The position numbers and the translations under genes are program-made. From Natronohydrobacter sp. (GTDB lineage: Bacteria > Pseudomonadota > Alphaproteobacteria > Rhodobacterales > Rhodobacteraceae), in NCBI GenBank assembly GCA_007117255.1, contig SKGU01000130.1, positions 1 through 27,618 on the forward strand: a stretch of 27,618 bases of DNA. The letters are read 5' to 3'. This document shows, piece by piece, positions 9,098-17,029 of this stretch. Numbering within the stretch: the first letter of the stretch is position 1; each line of letters begins with the position of its first letter. The notes under the pieces are model-generated. The model searched no databases, was not told the origin of the DNA, and worked only from the letters and a program-made list of their open reading frames with translations.

Positions 9098-9565
9098 ATG
9101 CAACGCGTCACTGTCACACTGCCCGAAACCCTGTGCCGTGATCTCGACAAATTCGTACAGGATCGCCGCTACGATAATCGATCCGAAGCGATGCGGGACT
9201 TGTTGCGTATGGGATTACGCGGCTCCGAGGACGCCGCACAAGGTGAGGCGATGGGGGTCCTGAGCTATGTCTTTGATCATCATACCCGCGATCTGGCCAG
9301 CCGGTTGATGCACCATCACCACGACCACCATGCGCTGAGCATCACAACAAGTCATGTCCATCTGGATCATGAGACCTGTCTGGAAACCGCAATCCTGCGC
9401 GGCCCTGCCGATGCCTTGCGCGCCTATGCGGATGGCGTGCTTAGTCAACGCGGTGTCGTGCATGGTAATTTGTTTCTGATCCCGGTGGAAAGCCATGCCA
9501 CTGCGCATGACCATGGTCATGGCGCGGTGCGCCACGAACACCTCCATGTCAGAGAGAGTTTCTGA
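9098..9565 (+). CDS. nikR: NikR, nickel-responsive ribbon-helix-helix regulator
   Basis: This 155-aa protein has the N-terminal ribbon-helix-helix DNA-binding domain (MQRVTVTLPETLCRDLDKFV...NRSEAMRDLLR) and the C-terminal ACT-like nickel-binding domain. The nickel ligands of E. coli NikR (His76, His87, His89, Cys95) correspond to His75, His86, His88 and Cys94 (SHVHLDHETC). Start 9098 is chosen because AAAAGGAG lies 6-7 nt upstream and the family begins M-x-R-V-T. It is about 20 residues longer than E. coli NikR because of a His-rich tail (SHATAHDHGHGAVRHEHLHVRESF) that may bind extra metal. It probably represses the facing nik operon when nickel is replete. Its 3' end overlaps the nikO 3' end by 17 bp. 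Confidence 0.95.
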   Translation: MQRVTVTLPETLCRDLDKFVQDRRYDNRSEAMRDLLRMGLRGSEDAAQGEAMGVLSYVFDHHTRDLASRLMHHHHDHHALSITTSHVHLDHETCLETAILRGPADALRAYADGVLSQRGVVHGNLFLIPVESHATAHDHGHGAVRHEHLHVRESF

Positions 9566-9575
9566 CATGCAGGTG
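9539..9575. repeat. Inverted repeat spanning the convergent nikR/nikO ends, possible bidirectional terminator
   Basis: Bases 9539-9553 and 9561-9575 form a 15-bp stem with a single C:C mismatch and a 7-nt loop (GAGAGTT). Both stop codons lie in the repeat region (nikR TGA 9563-9565; nikO stop at 9549-9551). Because the two arms are inverted copies read in opposite directions, both proteins end alike: NikR HLHVRESF and NikO HLHVRNSL. There is no U-tract on either side, so a factor-dependent or hairpin-only role in 3'-end formation is inferred. Confidence 0.75.
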
Positions 9576-10322
9576 CCCCGGGGTGTAATGCGGGGTCAGG
9601 GAATGGGGCACTTCCTGCCCATGCGCCTCCATCAGGCGTGCGTCGCCCAAGACCTCGTGCGCGGGGCCATCGGCGCAGACGCGCCCCTGATCGATGACGA
9701 TCACACGCGGGCAAAGCTCCAGCACCAGTTCCAGATCATGGCTGGCAATCAGCATCGCTTGATCCATCTTCGCCAACAGCGCGATCAACCGTCGCCGCTG
9801 ACGCATGTCCAGCGCGGCCGAAGGTTCATCCAGCAGCAGCAGATCCGGTTGCATGGCCAGCGCGCCTGCAATACAGGCGCGCCGCTTCTCGCCACCTGAC
9901 AGGTGATGCACAGGCCGGTCCTCCAACCCGGTCAGTTCGCAAACGCTGAGCGCAGCGCGCGCCCGCGCGGAGATTTCTGCCTCGGACAGACCCAGGTTGC
10001 GCGGCCCAAACGCCACATCTTCTGCCAGCGTGGGGCAGAATAACTGGTCTTCGGCCTGCTGGAATACCAACGCGGTCTCCGTGCGGAATTGCCCGGGCAG
10101 GACAGTGCGTCCCATGACGCGCACGCTTCCGGCCTGAGCGCGCAGAACGCCGGCAATGGTGTGGAACAGCGTCGTCTTGCCCGCGCCATTCGGCCCGACC
10201 AACCCCACATGCGCACCGCGCGGCAGGGCAAAGGACAGTTCTTTCAGTACGGGCGCATGGCCCGGCCAGCCGACCGAAAGCCCGTCGAGGTCCAGCACGT
10301 TTACAATGTCCGGTCCAGCCAT
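9549..10322 (-). CDS. nikO: NikO, ATPase of the ECF nickel transporter
   Basis: This 257-aa CbiO-type ABC ATPase has Walker A GPNGAGKTT (about residue 40), the Q-loop FQQAEDQLFCPTLAEDVAFGP, signature LSGGEKRR, Walker B LLLLDEPSAALD and the switch region ASHDLEL. ECF-type Q-loops characteristically read FQxxxDQ. It powers metal uptake through NikQ and NikM. The ATG at 10322 gives a normal N-terminus (VLDLDGLSVGWPG); the open frame upstream of it is inside nikQ. The nikQ stop overlaps this start by 22 nt. The C-terminal tail (TPHYTPGHLHVRNSL) is encoded in the hairpin shared with nikR. Nickel rather than cobalt specificity is inferred from nikR and the hydrogenase context. Confidence 0.93.
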   Translation of the reverse strand: MAGPDIVNVLDLDGLSVGWPGHAPVLKELSFALPRGAHVGLVGPNGAGKTTLFHTIAGVLRAQAGSVRVMGRTVLPGQFRTETALVFQQAEDQLFCPTLAEDVAFGPRNLGLSEAEISARARAALSVCELTGLEDRPVHHLSGGEKRRACIAGALAMQPDLLLLDEPSAALDMRQRRRLIALLAKMDQAMLIASHDLELVLELCPRVIVIDQGRVCADGPAHEVLGDARLMEAHGQEVPHSLTPHYTPGHLHVRNSL

Positions 10323-11005
10323 ACTACCCCTAGGGCCAAGAGAGCAGCCCCTGTGATGGCTGCCCAGTCGCGCGCATGCAAGGGCGAATTGGGCAGCGCC
10401 AGTCCCGTGCCGTAGCCGCGTAGCCGCATCGCCGCCCAAAGCCGCTCGGATCGTGCCTGCGCGCGGATCAGACTGGTCGCCAAAAGCAGCGCATGATCGG
10501 GCAGGGCGCGCCAGCCTCGCTTGCCACCGCGCAGACTGCGCGCAATGGACGCGCGGCGCAGCTCGGTCGTGACCTCATCGAGATAGCGCAGGGTCAGCAG
10601 CGCCAGATCGGTCATCAGCGCAGGCACGCGAAGGGCGCGCAACCCGGCAACCAGATCGAAGGGCGACAGCGTGGCCAGAAGCGCCACTGTCACCGCTACG
10701 ATGGACAGAAGCCGTCCGGCGATCAGGGCGGCGGCCTGCAGCCCTTCAAGACGCAGCGCCACCGGGCCAATCTGGGCCAGCACTGTCGACCCCGAGATCA
10801 GCGGCAACACCAGCGTCAGCCCCAGCACCAACAACATCGGCGCGCGCATCCGGCGCAGGACCACGCGGCCCGCACCAAAGACCAGCACAACGCTCACGGC
10901 CAGTGCCATGACCAATGGCAGTACGGCCAGCCCCTGCACGGCTGCAAAGCCAAAGGCCAGCACCAGCGCGAGGATCAGGCGCGCGCGCGGCGAGGTTTCA
11001 GCCAT
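10301..11005 (-). CDS. nikQ: NikQ, transmembrane coupling protein of the ECF nickel transporter
   Basis: This 234-aa CbiQ-family T component has several hydrophobic segments in the first 120 residues and the conserved cytoplasmic coupling helix SLIRAQARSERLWAAMRLRGYG near residue 185. That helix contains the A-R-[SA]-x-R-x-x-A-M-x-x-R-G-Y pattern that contacts the ATPase. It links NikO hydrolysis to the substrate-binding NikM. The gene overlaps nikM by 8 nt and nikO by 22 nt, consistent with one translationally coupled operon. Confidence 0.92.
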   Translation of the reverse strand: MAETSPRARLILALVLAFGFAAVQGLAVLPLVMALAVSVVLVFGAGRVVLRRMRAPMLLVLGLTLVLPLISGSTVLAQIGPVALRLEGLQAAALIAGRLLSIVAVTVALLATLSPFDLVAGLRALRVPALMTDLALLTLRYLDEVTTELRRASIARSLRGGKRGWRALPDHALLLATSLIRAQARSERLWAAMRLRGYGTGLALPNSPLHARDWAAITGAALLALGVVWLDRTL

Positions 11006-11621
11006 CTGGTAACAGCCGCGGTTCGATCCGGCGCAGCACGCGCAGCAATACCAGCACGATCACACCTTCGGCCAATGCCAGCGGCAGATGCGCGAGCGCA
11101 AAGATTTGCACCGCCGCGCGCTCAGCGCGCGCGTCAAGTTCGGCAGGCAACCCGGTCAGCACAATCGCCGCGAAAATCGCTATTGCAACCACCACAGCGC
11201 CGGCCCCCGCCCCGAACGCCGCGAGATCCGGCCAGCGCCCGCCGATCTGTTGCCACAGCCTGAGGGCCAGAAGCGCAGGCAGGCACAGGATCAAGCCGTT
11301 CAGGCCCAAAGTGGTCAGCCCGCCATGCCCGAACAGCACCGCTTGCAGGAACAGCCCAACCATGATCGCAGGCACCGCGAACCAGCCCAGCATCACTCCC
11401 ATCAGCCCCGCAAGCATCAGATGCACAGTTGTCGGTGGCACAGGCACTGCGGCCAGCGAGGCTGCAAAAAACACTGTGGTCAGCATTGCCACACGCGGAA
11501 TTTCGGCCTGCGGGTCAGGTCGCGCCTTGATCCGGTGCAGGGCCACTGCCACGAGCCCGGCACTGCAGGCATAGCCCGCCAGCGCCATCTCGACCGGCAC
11601 GATCCCGTCAGGCAGATGCAT
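10998..11621 (-). CDS. nikM: NikM, substrate-specific membrane subunit of the ECF nickel transporter
   Basis: This 207-aa CbiM/NikM-family protein begins MHLPDG. The N-terminal Met-His amino terminus is the known metal ligand of NikM/CbiM, so the ATG at 11621 is well supported. The strongly conserved PTTVHLMLAGLMGVMLGWFAVPAIMVGLFLQAVLFGHGGLTTLGLN block (about 62-108) supplies further ligand histidines. About six membrane segments are visible. It has no fused NikN part; the accessory membrane protein is instead encoded just upstream as a NikL-like gene, as in NikKLMQO systems. The start overlaps the end of that gene by 14 nt. Confidence 0.94.
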   Translation of the reverse strand: MHLPDGIVPVEMALAGYACSAGLVAVALHRIKARPDPQAEIPRVAMLTTVFFAASLAAVPVPPTTVHLMLAGLMGVMLGWFAVPAIMVGLFLQAVLFGHGGLTTLGLNGLILCLPALLALRLWQQIGGRWPDLAAFGAGAGAVVVAIAIFAAIVLTGLPAELDARAERAAVQIFALAHLPLALAEGVIVLVLLRVLRRIEPRLLPDG

Positions 11622-12072
11622 CGCGCCCCTTTCTGCGCGTCAGCGCGAACAGCGCTGTGCCCAAGGCACCCCATGCCACCAGCGCGACCATCAGCAGCCG
11701 CTGCCCCCAGCTTTGCGCGCCGCCAGTGGCGACCACGACAGGAGCGTCATCCGTCACATCCACATGCACCATCGCACCATGCCCGGACTGGCGGACCTGA
11801 AAGCTCCAGCGCCCGGTCTCGGACCCAAGCACAAATTCCAGCCGTCCGTCGCGATCTGTGACACCTTGCCCCCAGGCACTGACAGGATTGTCTGGCGCAT
11901 AGATGATCACCTGCGCATGCGACATCGGTTTGCCGGTGTCGTAGAACGCATGCAGCCGCACGGCCTGCGCGGTCTCGGCCTCAATCAGGGCGGCATGCGA
12001 AAACGCGGCGAGCGGGGTGAGACACCCCGCTGCGCACACCGTCAAGGCACACAGCCTAGAGAGCAGAGTCAT
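11608..12072 (-). CDS. nikL: NikL-like accessory subunit of the nickel transporter
   Basis: The 154-aa product has an N-terminal signal peptide (cleavage near AAFSHA), an extracytoplasmic beta-type domain with GVTDRDGRLEFVLGSETGRWSFQVRQSGHGAMVHVDV, and one C-terminal membrane helix (LLMVALVAWGALGTALFAL) with a positive end. That topology and the DUF4198-like domain fit NikL, the small partner that replaces NikN in NikKLMQO importers. The start at 12072 overlaps the stop of the upstream gene by 17 nt; the longer frame is embedded in that gene. The NikL assignment rests on topology and operon position more than on invariant residues. Confidence 0.75.
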   Translation of the reverse strand: MTLLSRLCALTVCAAGCLTPLAAFSHAALIEAETAQAVRLHAFYDTGKPMSHAQVIIYAPDNPVSAWGQGVTDRDGRLEFVLGSETGRWSFQVRQSGHGAMVHVDVTDDAPVVVATGGAQSWGQRLLMVALVAWGALGTALFALTRRKGRDASA

Positions 12073-12763
12073 GGCAATGGCCTTCTCCGAAATGGCCCAG
12101 ATGCAAGCCATCCAGTGAGAAATCAAACTCGCCGCCTGTTGCAAATGGCGCAAAGCCGATCGCTTCGAGATTCACCTCGTCATCGTCTGCCTTGTCGGCG
12201 CGACCGAAGAGATGGTCAAGATGCAAGGTGATTTCCAGATCAGCTTCGCCGCCCTCTGTCACGAAGCCCTTGCGCTCATCGCCCAGATATTCGCCACAGG
12301 CATGGGCGATCGCATCCGCGCTGCGCAGGGTAAACTCCACTTCTTGCCCGTCCTTGCGTGCGATGCCTTCAAAGACCAGCGAGAAGCCTTCGTCACCTGG
12401 CACCAGCGCCCAGGACAGCGCGTTGAAATGGCCTGCAGGCGCAGTAATGGTGGCGAGTTCGACCAGATCATTGTCATCTGCATCGACCAGATCGACTGTG
12501 AACGGGCCGTCAAAGGGCAGCGCCACGCCGGTAATCTCCGGCCCTTCGGCCATGAAGGGCGGATCGGTCTGCCATGCGGTGATCTGGTCGAAGGTGGCAA
12601 AGATGCTGGTGAATTCCAGCGCCCAGCCATCCTTGGTCAGCTTCGGCGCGTTAAAGCCCTCAGTCGCCAGATCCTCGCCGCTGGCAAAGAGTGTCAGGCT
12701 GCCAGCATGGGCGGAGAAGCTGTTGAGTGCGGCCATCGTGGCAAGCACGAAAACTCGGGTCAT
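12056..12763 (-). CDS. Putative periplasmic metal-associated protein, first gene of the nickel transporter operon
   Basis: The product is 235 aa with a clear Sec signal peptide (MTRVFVLATMAALNSFSAHAG). The mature part is acidic and predicted beta-rich, with DGWALEFTSIFATFDQITAWQ near residue 47, LDHLFGRADKADDDE near 190, and a C-terminus rich in His, Asp and Cys (LDGLHLGHFGEGHCHDSAL) that could bind nickel. By position it matches NikK of NikKLMQO importers, but I do not recognise a family from the sequence, so no symbol is given. AAAGGGA about 12 nt upstream supports the ATG at 12763. A candidate promoter carrying a NikR operator precedes it, so it and nikLMQO should be repressed by nickel. 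A role in periplasmic nickel capture is inferred. Confidence 0.75.
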   Translation of the reverse strand: MTRVFVLATMAALNSFSAHAGSLTLFASGEDLATEGFNAPKLTKDGWALEFTSIFATFDQITAWQTDPPFMAEGPEITGVALPFDGPFTVDLVDADDNDLVELATITAPAGHFNALSWALVPGDEGFSLVFEGIARKDGQEVEFTLRSADAIAHACGEYLGDERKGFVTEGGEADLEITLHLDHLFGRADKADDDEVNLEAIGFAPFATGGEFDFSLDGLHLGHFGEGHCHDSAL

Positions 12764-12781
12764 GAGCAGAGTTTCCCTTTT

Positions 12782-12809
12782 GTAAGAGCTTTTATCTACT
12801 TTGTCATAC
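12782..12809. promoter_or_regulatory. NikR operator upstream of the nickel transporter operon
   Basis: GTAAGA at 12782-12787 and TCATAC at 12804-12809 are separated by exactly 16 bp. This matches the E. coli NikR site GTATGA-N16-TCATAC with one mismatch, and the symmetry extends one base outward on each side (TGT...ACA). It is 18 bp upstream of the first nik gene and overlaps the putative -10 element of the promoter on the minus strand, a classical repressing position. The cognate NikR is encoded in the same locus. Confidence 0.8.
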
Positions 12810-12830
12810 AGCTCTCGCACGACCCGTCAA
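12803..12830 (-). promoter_or_regulatory. Candidate sigma-70 promoter of the nik operon
   Basis: On the minus strand TTGACG (12830-12825) is followed after 16 bp by TATGAC (12808-12803). That is five and four matches, respectively, to the -35 and -10 consensus. The -10 hexamer lies inside the right half-site of the NikR operator. Confidence 0.5.
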
Positions 12831-12882
12831 GTGCGCGAATAGGAGCTGGCTCGGACAAGTGACGCGCGGTCTGGAAAGGCTG

Positions 12883-12895
12883 TTTCCGCCGGAAA
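12883..12895. promoter_or_regulatory. Palindrome upstream of hupS, candidate activator site
   Basis: TTTCCG-C-CGGAAA is a perfect 6-1-6 inverted repeat about 180 bp before the hupS ATG, in the 309-bp region between the divergent nik and hup operons. The position is comparable to the distant activator site used by HupR in R. capsulatus. The R. capsulatus HupR half-site pattern TTG-N5-CAA is not found exactly between 12764 and 13072. Binding by HupR or another regulator is therefore a guess. Confidence 0.35.
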
Positions 12896-13072
12896 ATCAC
12901 ATTGGAAATCCCTTCACCGGGGCCTGTGCCACCCTTCGCGAGCAAAGCTGTATCTTTTCAGCGCCTTATGTCTTGGTTCTGCGAAAGGGCGTTTTTCCTG
13001 CCACGTTGCACATGGCTGAGGCATTTTTTCCTAAGAAATTGGCAGCGAAGACCGGAGGAGGCCCGAATATCC

Positions 13073-14197
13073 ATGCCTGACACCCCCAATGATCGAATCG
13101 AGACGTTTTATGAGGTGATGCGCGCCCAGGGCATTTCGCGGCGCTCCTTCATGAAATACTGCACCCTGACCGCGACGGCGCTGGGGCTTGGTCCCGCCTT
13201 CGTGCCGAAAATCGCCCATGCGATGGAAACCAAGCCCCGAACGCCGGTCATCTGGCTGCACGGGCTGGAATGCACTTGCTGTTCAGAAAGCTTCATCCGC
13301 TCGGGCCATCCCTTGGCCAAGGATGTGATCCTGTCGATGATCAGCCTGGACTATGATGAACTTCTGATGGCGCCCTCGGGCGAGGCCGCGCAAGCCGTGC
13401 TGGAAGAAACCATTGCGAAGTACAAGGGCAACTACATTCTGGCTGTTGAAGGCAACCCGCCCCTGAACGAGGACGGGATGTTCTGTATCTCGGGCGGCAA
13501 GCCCTTCGTGGACAAGCTGAAACGTGTCGCCAAGGATGCGAAAGCGATCATCGCCTGGGGGGCCTGTGCGTCCTATGGTTGTGTGCAGGCCGCAAGCCCG
13601 AACCCGACTCAGGCCACGCCCATTCACAAAGTCATCACCGACAAGCCCATCATCAAGGTGCCCGGCTGCCCACCGATTGCTGAAGTCATGACCGGGGTGA
13701 TCACATACATGGTCACATTCGACCGGATGCCCGCGCTCGACCGGCAGGGCCGCCCGCTGATGTTCTATTCGCAGCGCATCCATGACAAATGCTACCGCCG
13801 CCCGCATTTCGACGCGGGCCAGTTCGTCGAGAACTGGGACGATGAGGGCGCGCGCAAGGGCTATTGCCTGTATAAGGTCGGCTGCAAGGGACCGACCACT
13901 TACAACGCCTGCTCGACTGTGCGCTGGAACGAGGGCGTCAGCTTCCCGATTCAGGCCGGTCATGGCTGTATCGGCTGTTCCGAGGACGGCTTCTGGGATC
14001 AGGGCAGTTTCTATGACCGCGTAACCGATATCACCCAGTTCGGGGTTGAAGCCAATGCCGACCGCGTGGGCTTGGCCGCTGTCGGCGTCGTGGGCGGCGC
14101 GGTGGCGGCCCATGCCGCACTCTCGGCGTTGAAACGCGCGCAACAAAAGGCTGTCGGTCAGTCCAATGCGGCCAAAGCCGCGAAAGAGGAGGCATAA
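13073..14197 (+). CDS. hupS: HupS, small subunit of the membrane-bound uptake [NiFe] hydrogenase
   Basis: The 374-aa precursor carries a Tat signal (SRRSFMKYC at residues 22-30, cleavage after AHA at residue 50) and transfers electrons from the NiFe site through three Fe-S clusters to HupC. Mature-numbered cysteines 17, 19, 20, 115, 120 and 149 are present (CTCC; GACASYGCVQ; VPGCPP). These are the six that bind the [4Fe-3S] proximal cluster of O2-tolerant group 1d enzymes. Downstream cysteines for the medial and distal clusters follow (HDKCYRRP, YCLYKVGCKGP, ACSTVRWN, GHGCIGCSE). A C-terminal hydrophobic helix (VGLAAVGVVGGAVAAHAAL) anchors it in the membrane. The start at 13073 has GGAGGAGG upstream; the frame is open further upstream but shows no signal there. 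The hupL ATG follows 3 bp after the stop. Confidence 0.97.
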   Translation: MPDTPNDRIETFYEVMRAQGISRRSFMKYCTLTATALGLGPAFVPKIAHAMETKPRTPVIWLHGLECTCCSESFIRSGHPLAKDVILSMISLDYDELLMAPSGEAAQAVLEETIAKYKGNYILAVEGNPPLNEDGMFCISGGKPFVDKLKRVAKDAKAIIAWGACASYGCVQAASPNPTQATPIHKVITDKPIIKVPGCPPIAEVMTGVITYMVTFDRMPALDRQGRPLMFYSQRIHDKCYRRPHFDAGQFVENWDDEGARKGYCLYKVGCKGPTTYNACSTVRWNEGVSFPIQAGHGCIGCSEDGFWDQGSFYDRVTDITQFGVEANADRVGLAAVGVVGGAVAAHAALSALKRAQQKAVGQSNAAKAAKEEA

Positions 14198-14200
14198 TCC

Positions 14201-15994
<1,794 letters not shown>

Positions 15995-16008
15995 GGGGTG
16001 CTTGAGCA

Positions 16009-16746
16009 ATGGCATCCGATCCTGACTTGGCAGAGAGCCCCGCCACCCCTTTTCACAAAGCGGGCACGCATAAACAGACCTCGGTCTATGTCTATGAGGC
16101 GCCGGTCCGCATCTGGCACTGGGTCAACGCTTTGGCGATCCTGGTCTTATGCGTGACGGGCTATTTCATCGGCAAACCCCTGCCCAGTTTCACCGCGCAG
16201 GAAGCCACCTATCAGTTCTTCTTCGGCTATCTGCGCTTTGTGCATTTCGCGGCAGGTATGGTGCTGACTGTGGGCTTCTTCGGGCGGCTCTACTGGGCGT
16301 TCGTCGGCAACCACCACGCGCGGCAATTGTTCAGCTTTCCGTTCTGGTCACGCCATTTCTGGGTCGAAGTCTGGTTCGAGATCCGCTGGTATCTGTTTAT
16401 GGTCAAAGAGCCCAAGAAATACGAGGGGCACAACCCGCTGGCACAGCTTGCAATGTTCTTCTTCATCACGGTGGCGACTGTGTTCATGATCGTCACGGGC
16501 TTTGCGCTGTATGCCGAAGGGCAGGGCACGGATCACTGGATGTACAAGGCCTTTGGCTGGGTCATCCCGCTAGCCGGGAACAGCCTTGATGTGCATATGC
16601 TGCACCGGATGGGGATGTGGGCGATGGTGGTTTTCGTGATCGTGCATATCTATGTCGCAGTGCGCGAGGATATCATGTCGCGCCAGTCGATCATCTCGAC
16701 CATGATCTCGGGACATCGCACCTTCAAGGATGACCGCCCCGACTGA
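16009..16746 (+). CDS. hupC: HupC, di-heme cytochrome b subunit of the uptake hydrogenase
   Basis: This 245-aa membrane protein of the Ni/Fe-hydrogenase b-type cytochrome family anchors HupSL and passes electrons to the quinone pool. Four membrane segments are visible, carrying the expected heme histidines: RIWHWVNALAILVLCVTGY (helix 1), FVHFAAGMVLTVGFFGRLYWA (helix 2), a third helix with AMFFFITVATVFMIVTGFALY, and HMLHRMGMWAMVVFVIVHIYVAVRED (helix 4). It begins 14 bp after hupL with GAGGGG upstream of the ATG. A strong terminator follows, separating hupSLC from the accessory genes. Confidence 0.96.
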   Translation: MASDPDLAESPATPFHKAGTHKQTSVYVYEAPVRIWHWVNALAILVLCVTGYFIGKPLPSFTAQEATYQFFFGYLRFVHFAAGMVLTVGFFGRLYWAFVGNHHARQLFSFPFWSRHFWVEVWFEIRWYLFMVKEPKKYEGHNPLAQLAMFFFITVATVFMIVTGFALYAEGQGTDHWMYKAFGWVIPLAGNSLDVHMLHRMGMWAMVVFVIVHIYVAVREDIMSRQSIISTMISGHRTFKDDRPD

Positions 16747-16771
16747 ACTTGGGCGTGAATCACGGCGTATG

Positions 16772-16800
16772 AAGCGGCCCTTCGGGGCCGCTTTCTTTTT
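16772..16800 (+). terminator. Rho-independent terminator after hupC
   Basis: AAGCGGCCC (16772-16780) and GGGCCGCTT (16785-16793) form a perfect 9-bp stem capped by a stable TTCG loop, followed by TTTCTTTTT. It lies 25 bp after the hupC stop, so it should reduce transcription of hupD and later genes relative to hupSLC, or make them depend on read-through or a second promoter. Confidence 0.88.
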
Positions 16801-16854
16801 CTGATTTGCAAACAAACTGATCGAATATTGAAGAAGTGGAAACCAAATTGCCAT

Positions 16855-16873
16855 CATGCCGCGGTGCGGCATG
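16855..16873. repeat. Hairpin/palindrome in the hupC-hupD spacer
   Basis: CATGCCGC-GGT-GCGGCATG is a perfect 8-bp inverted repeat with a 3-nt loop, without a U-tract. It sits in the 283-bp spacer between hupC and hupD, downstream of the terminator, and could be a regulator site or an RNA stability element for the second half of the hup operon. Confidence 0.5.
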
Positions 16874-17029
16874 CAACGGGATACCGATTTTACCTATATC
16901 ATTCAGTTCGTTAGAAATTCTGGCCAAAAACAGAAAAACATGCACCCACGCGGTATGGAAAGTTATAGCCTGCTTGAGGCGCAAGCTGCAAAACCTGCGA
17001 CCAGCCAGCCCGGCAAGATGGAGGAAACC

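Noticed and set aside
10493..11263. 256-codon open frame on the plus strand opposite nikQ/nikM
   Set aside because: Rich in Gln, Arg and His, as expected for the reverse complement of a hydrophobic membrane protein; no start signal.
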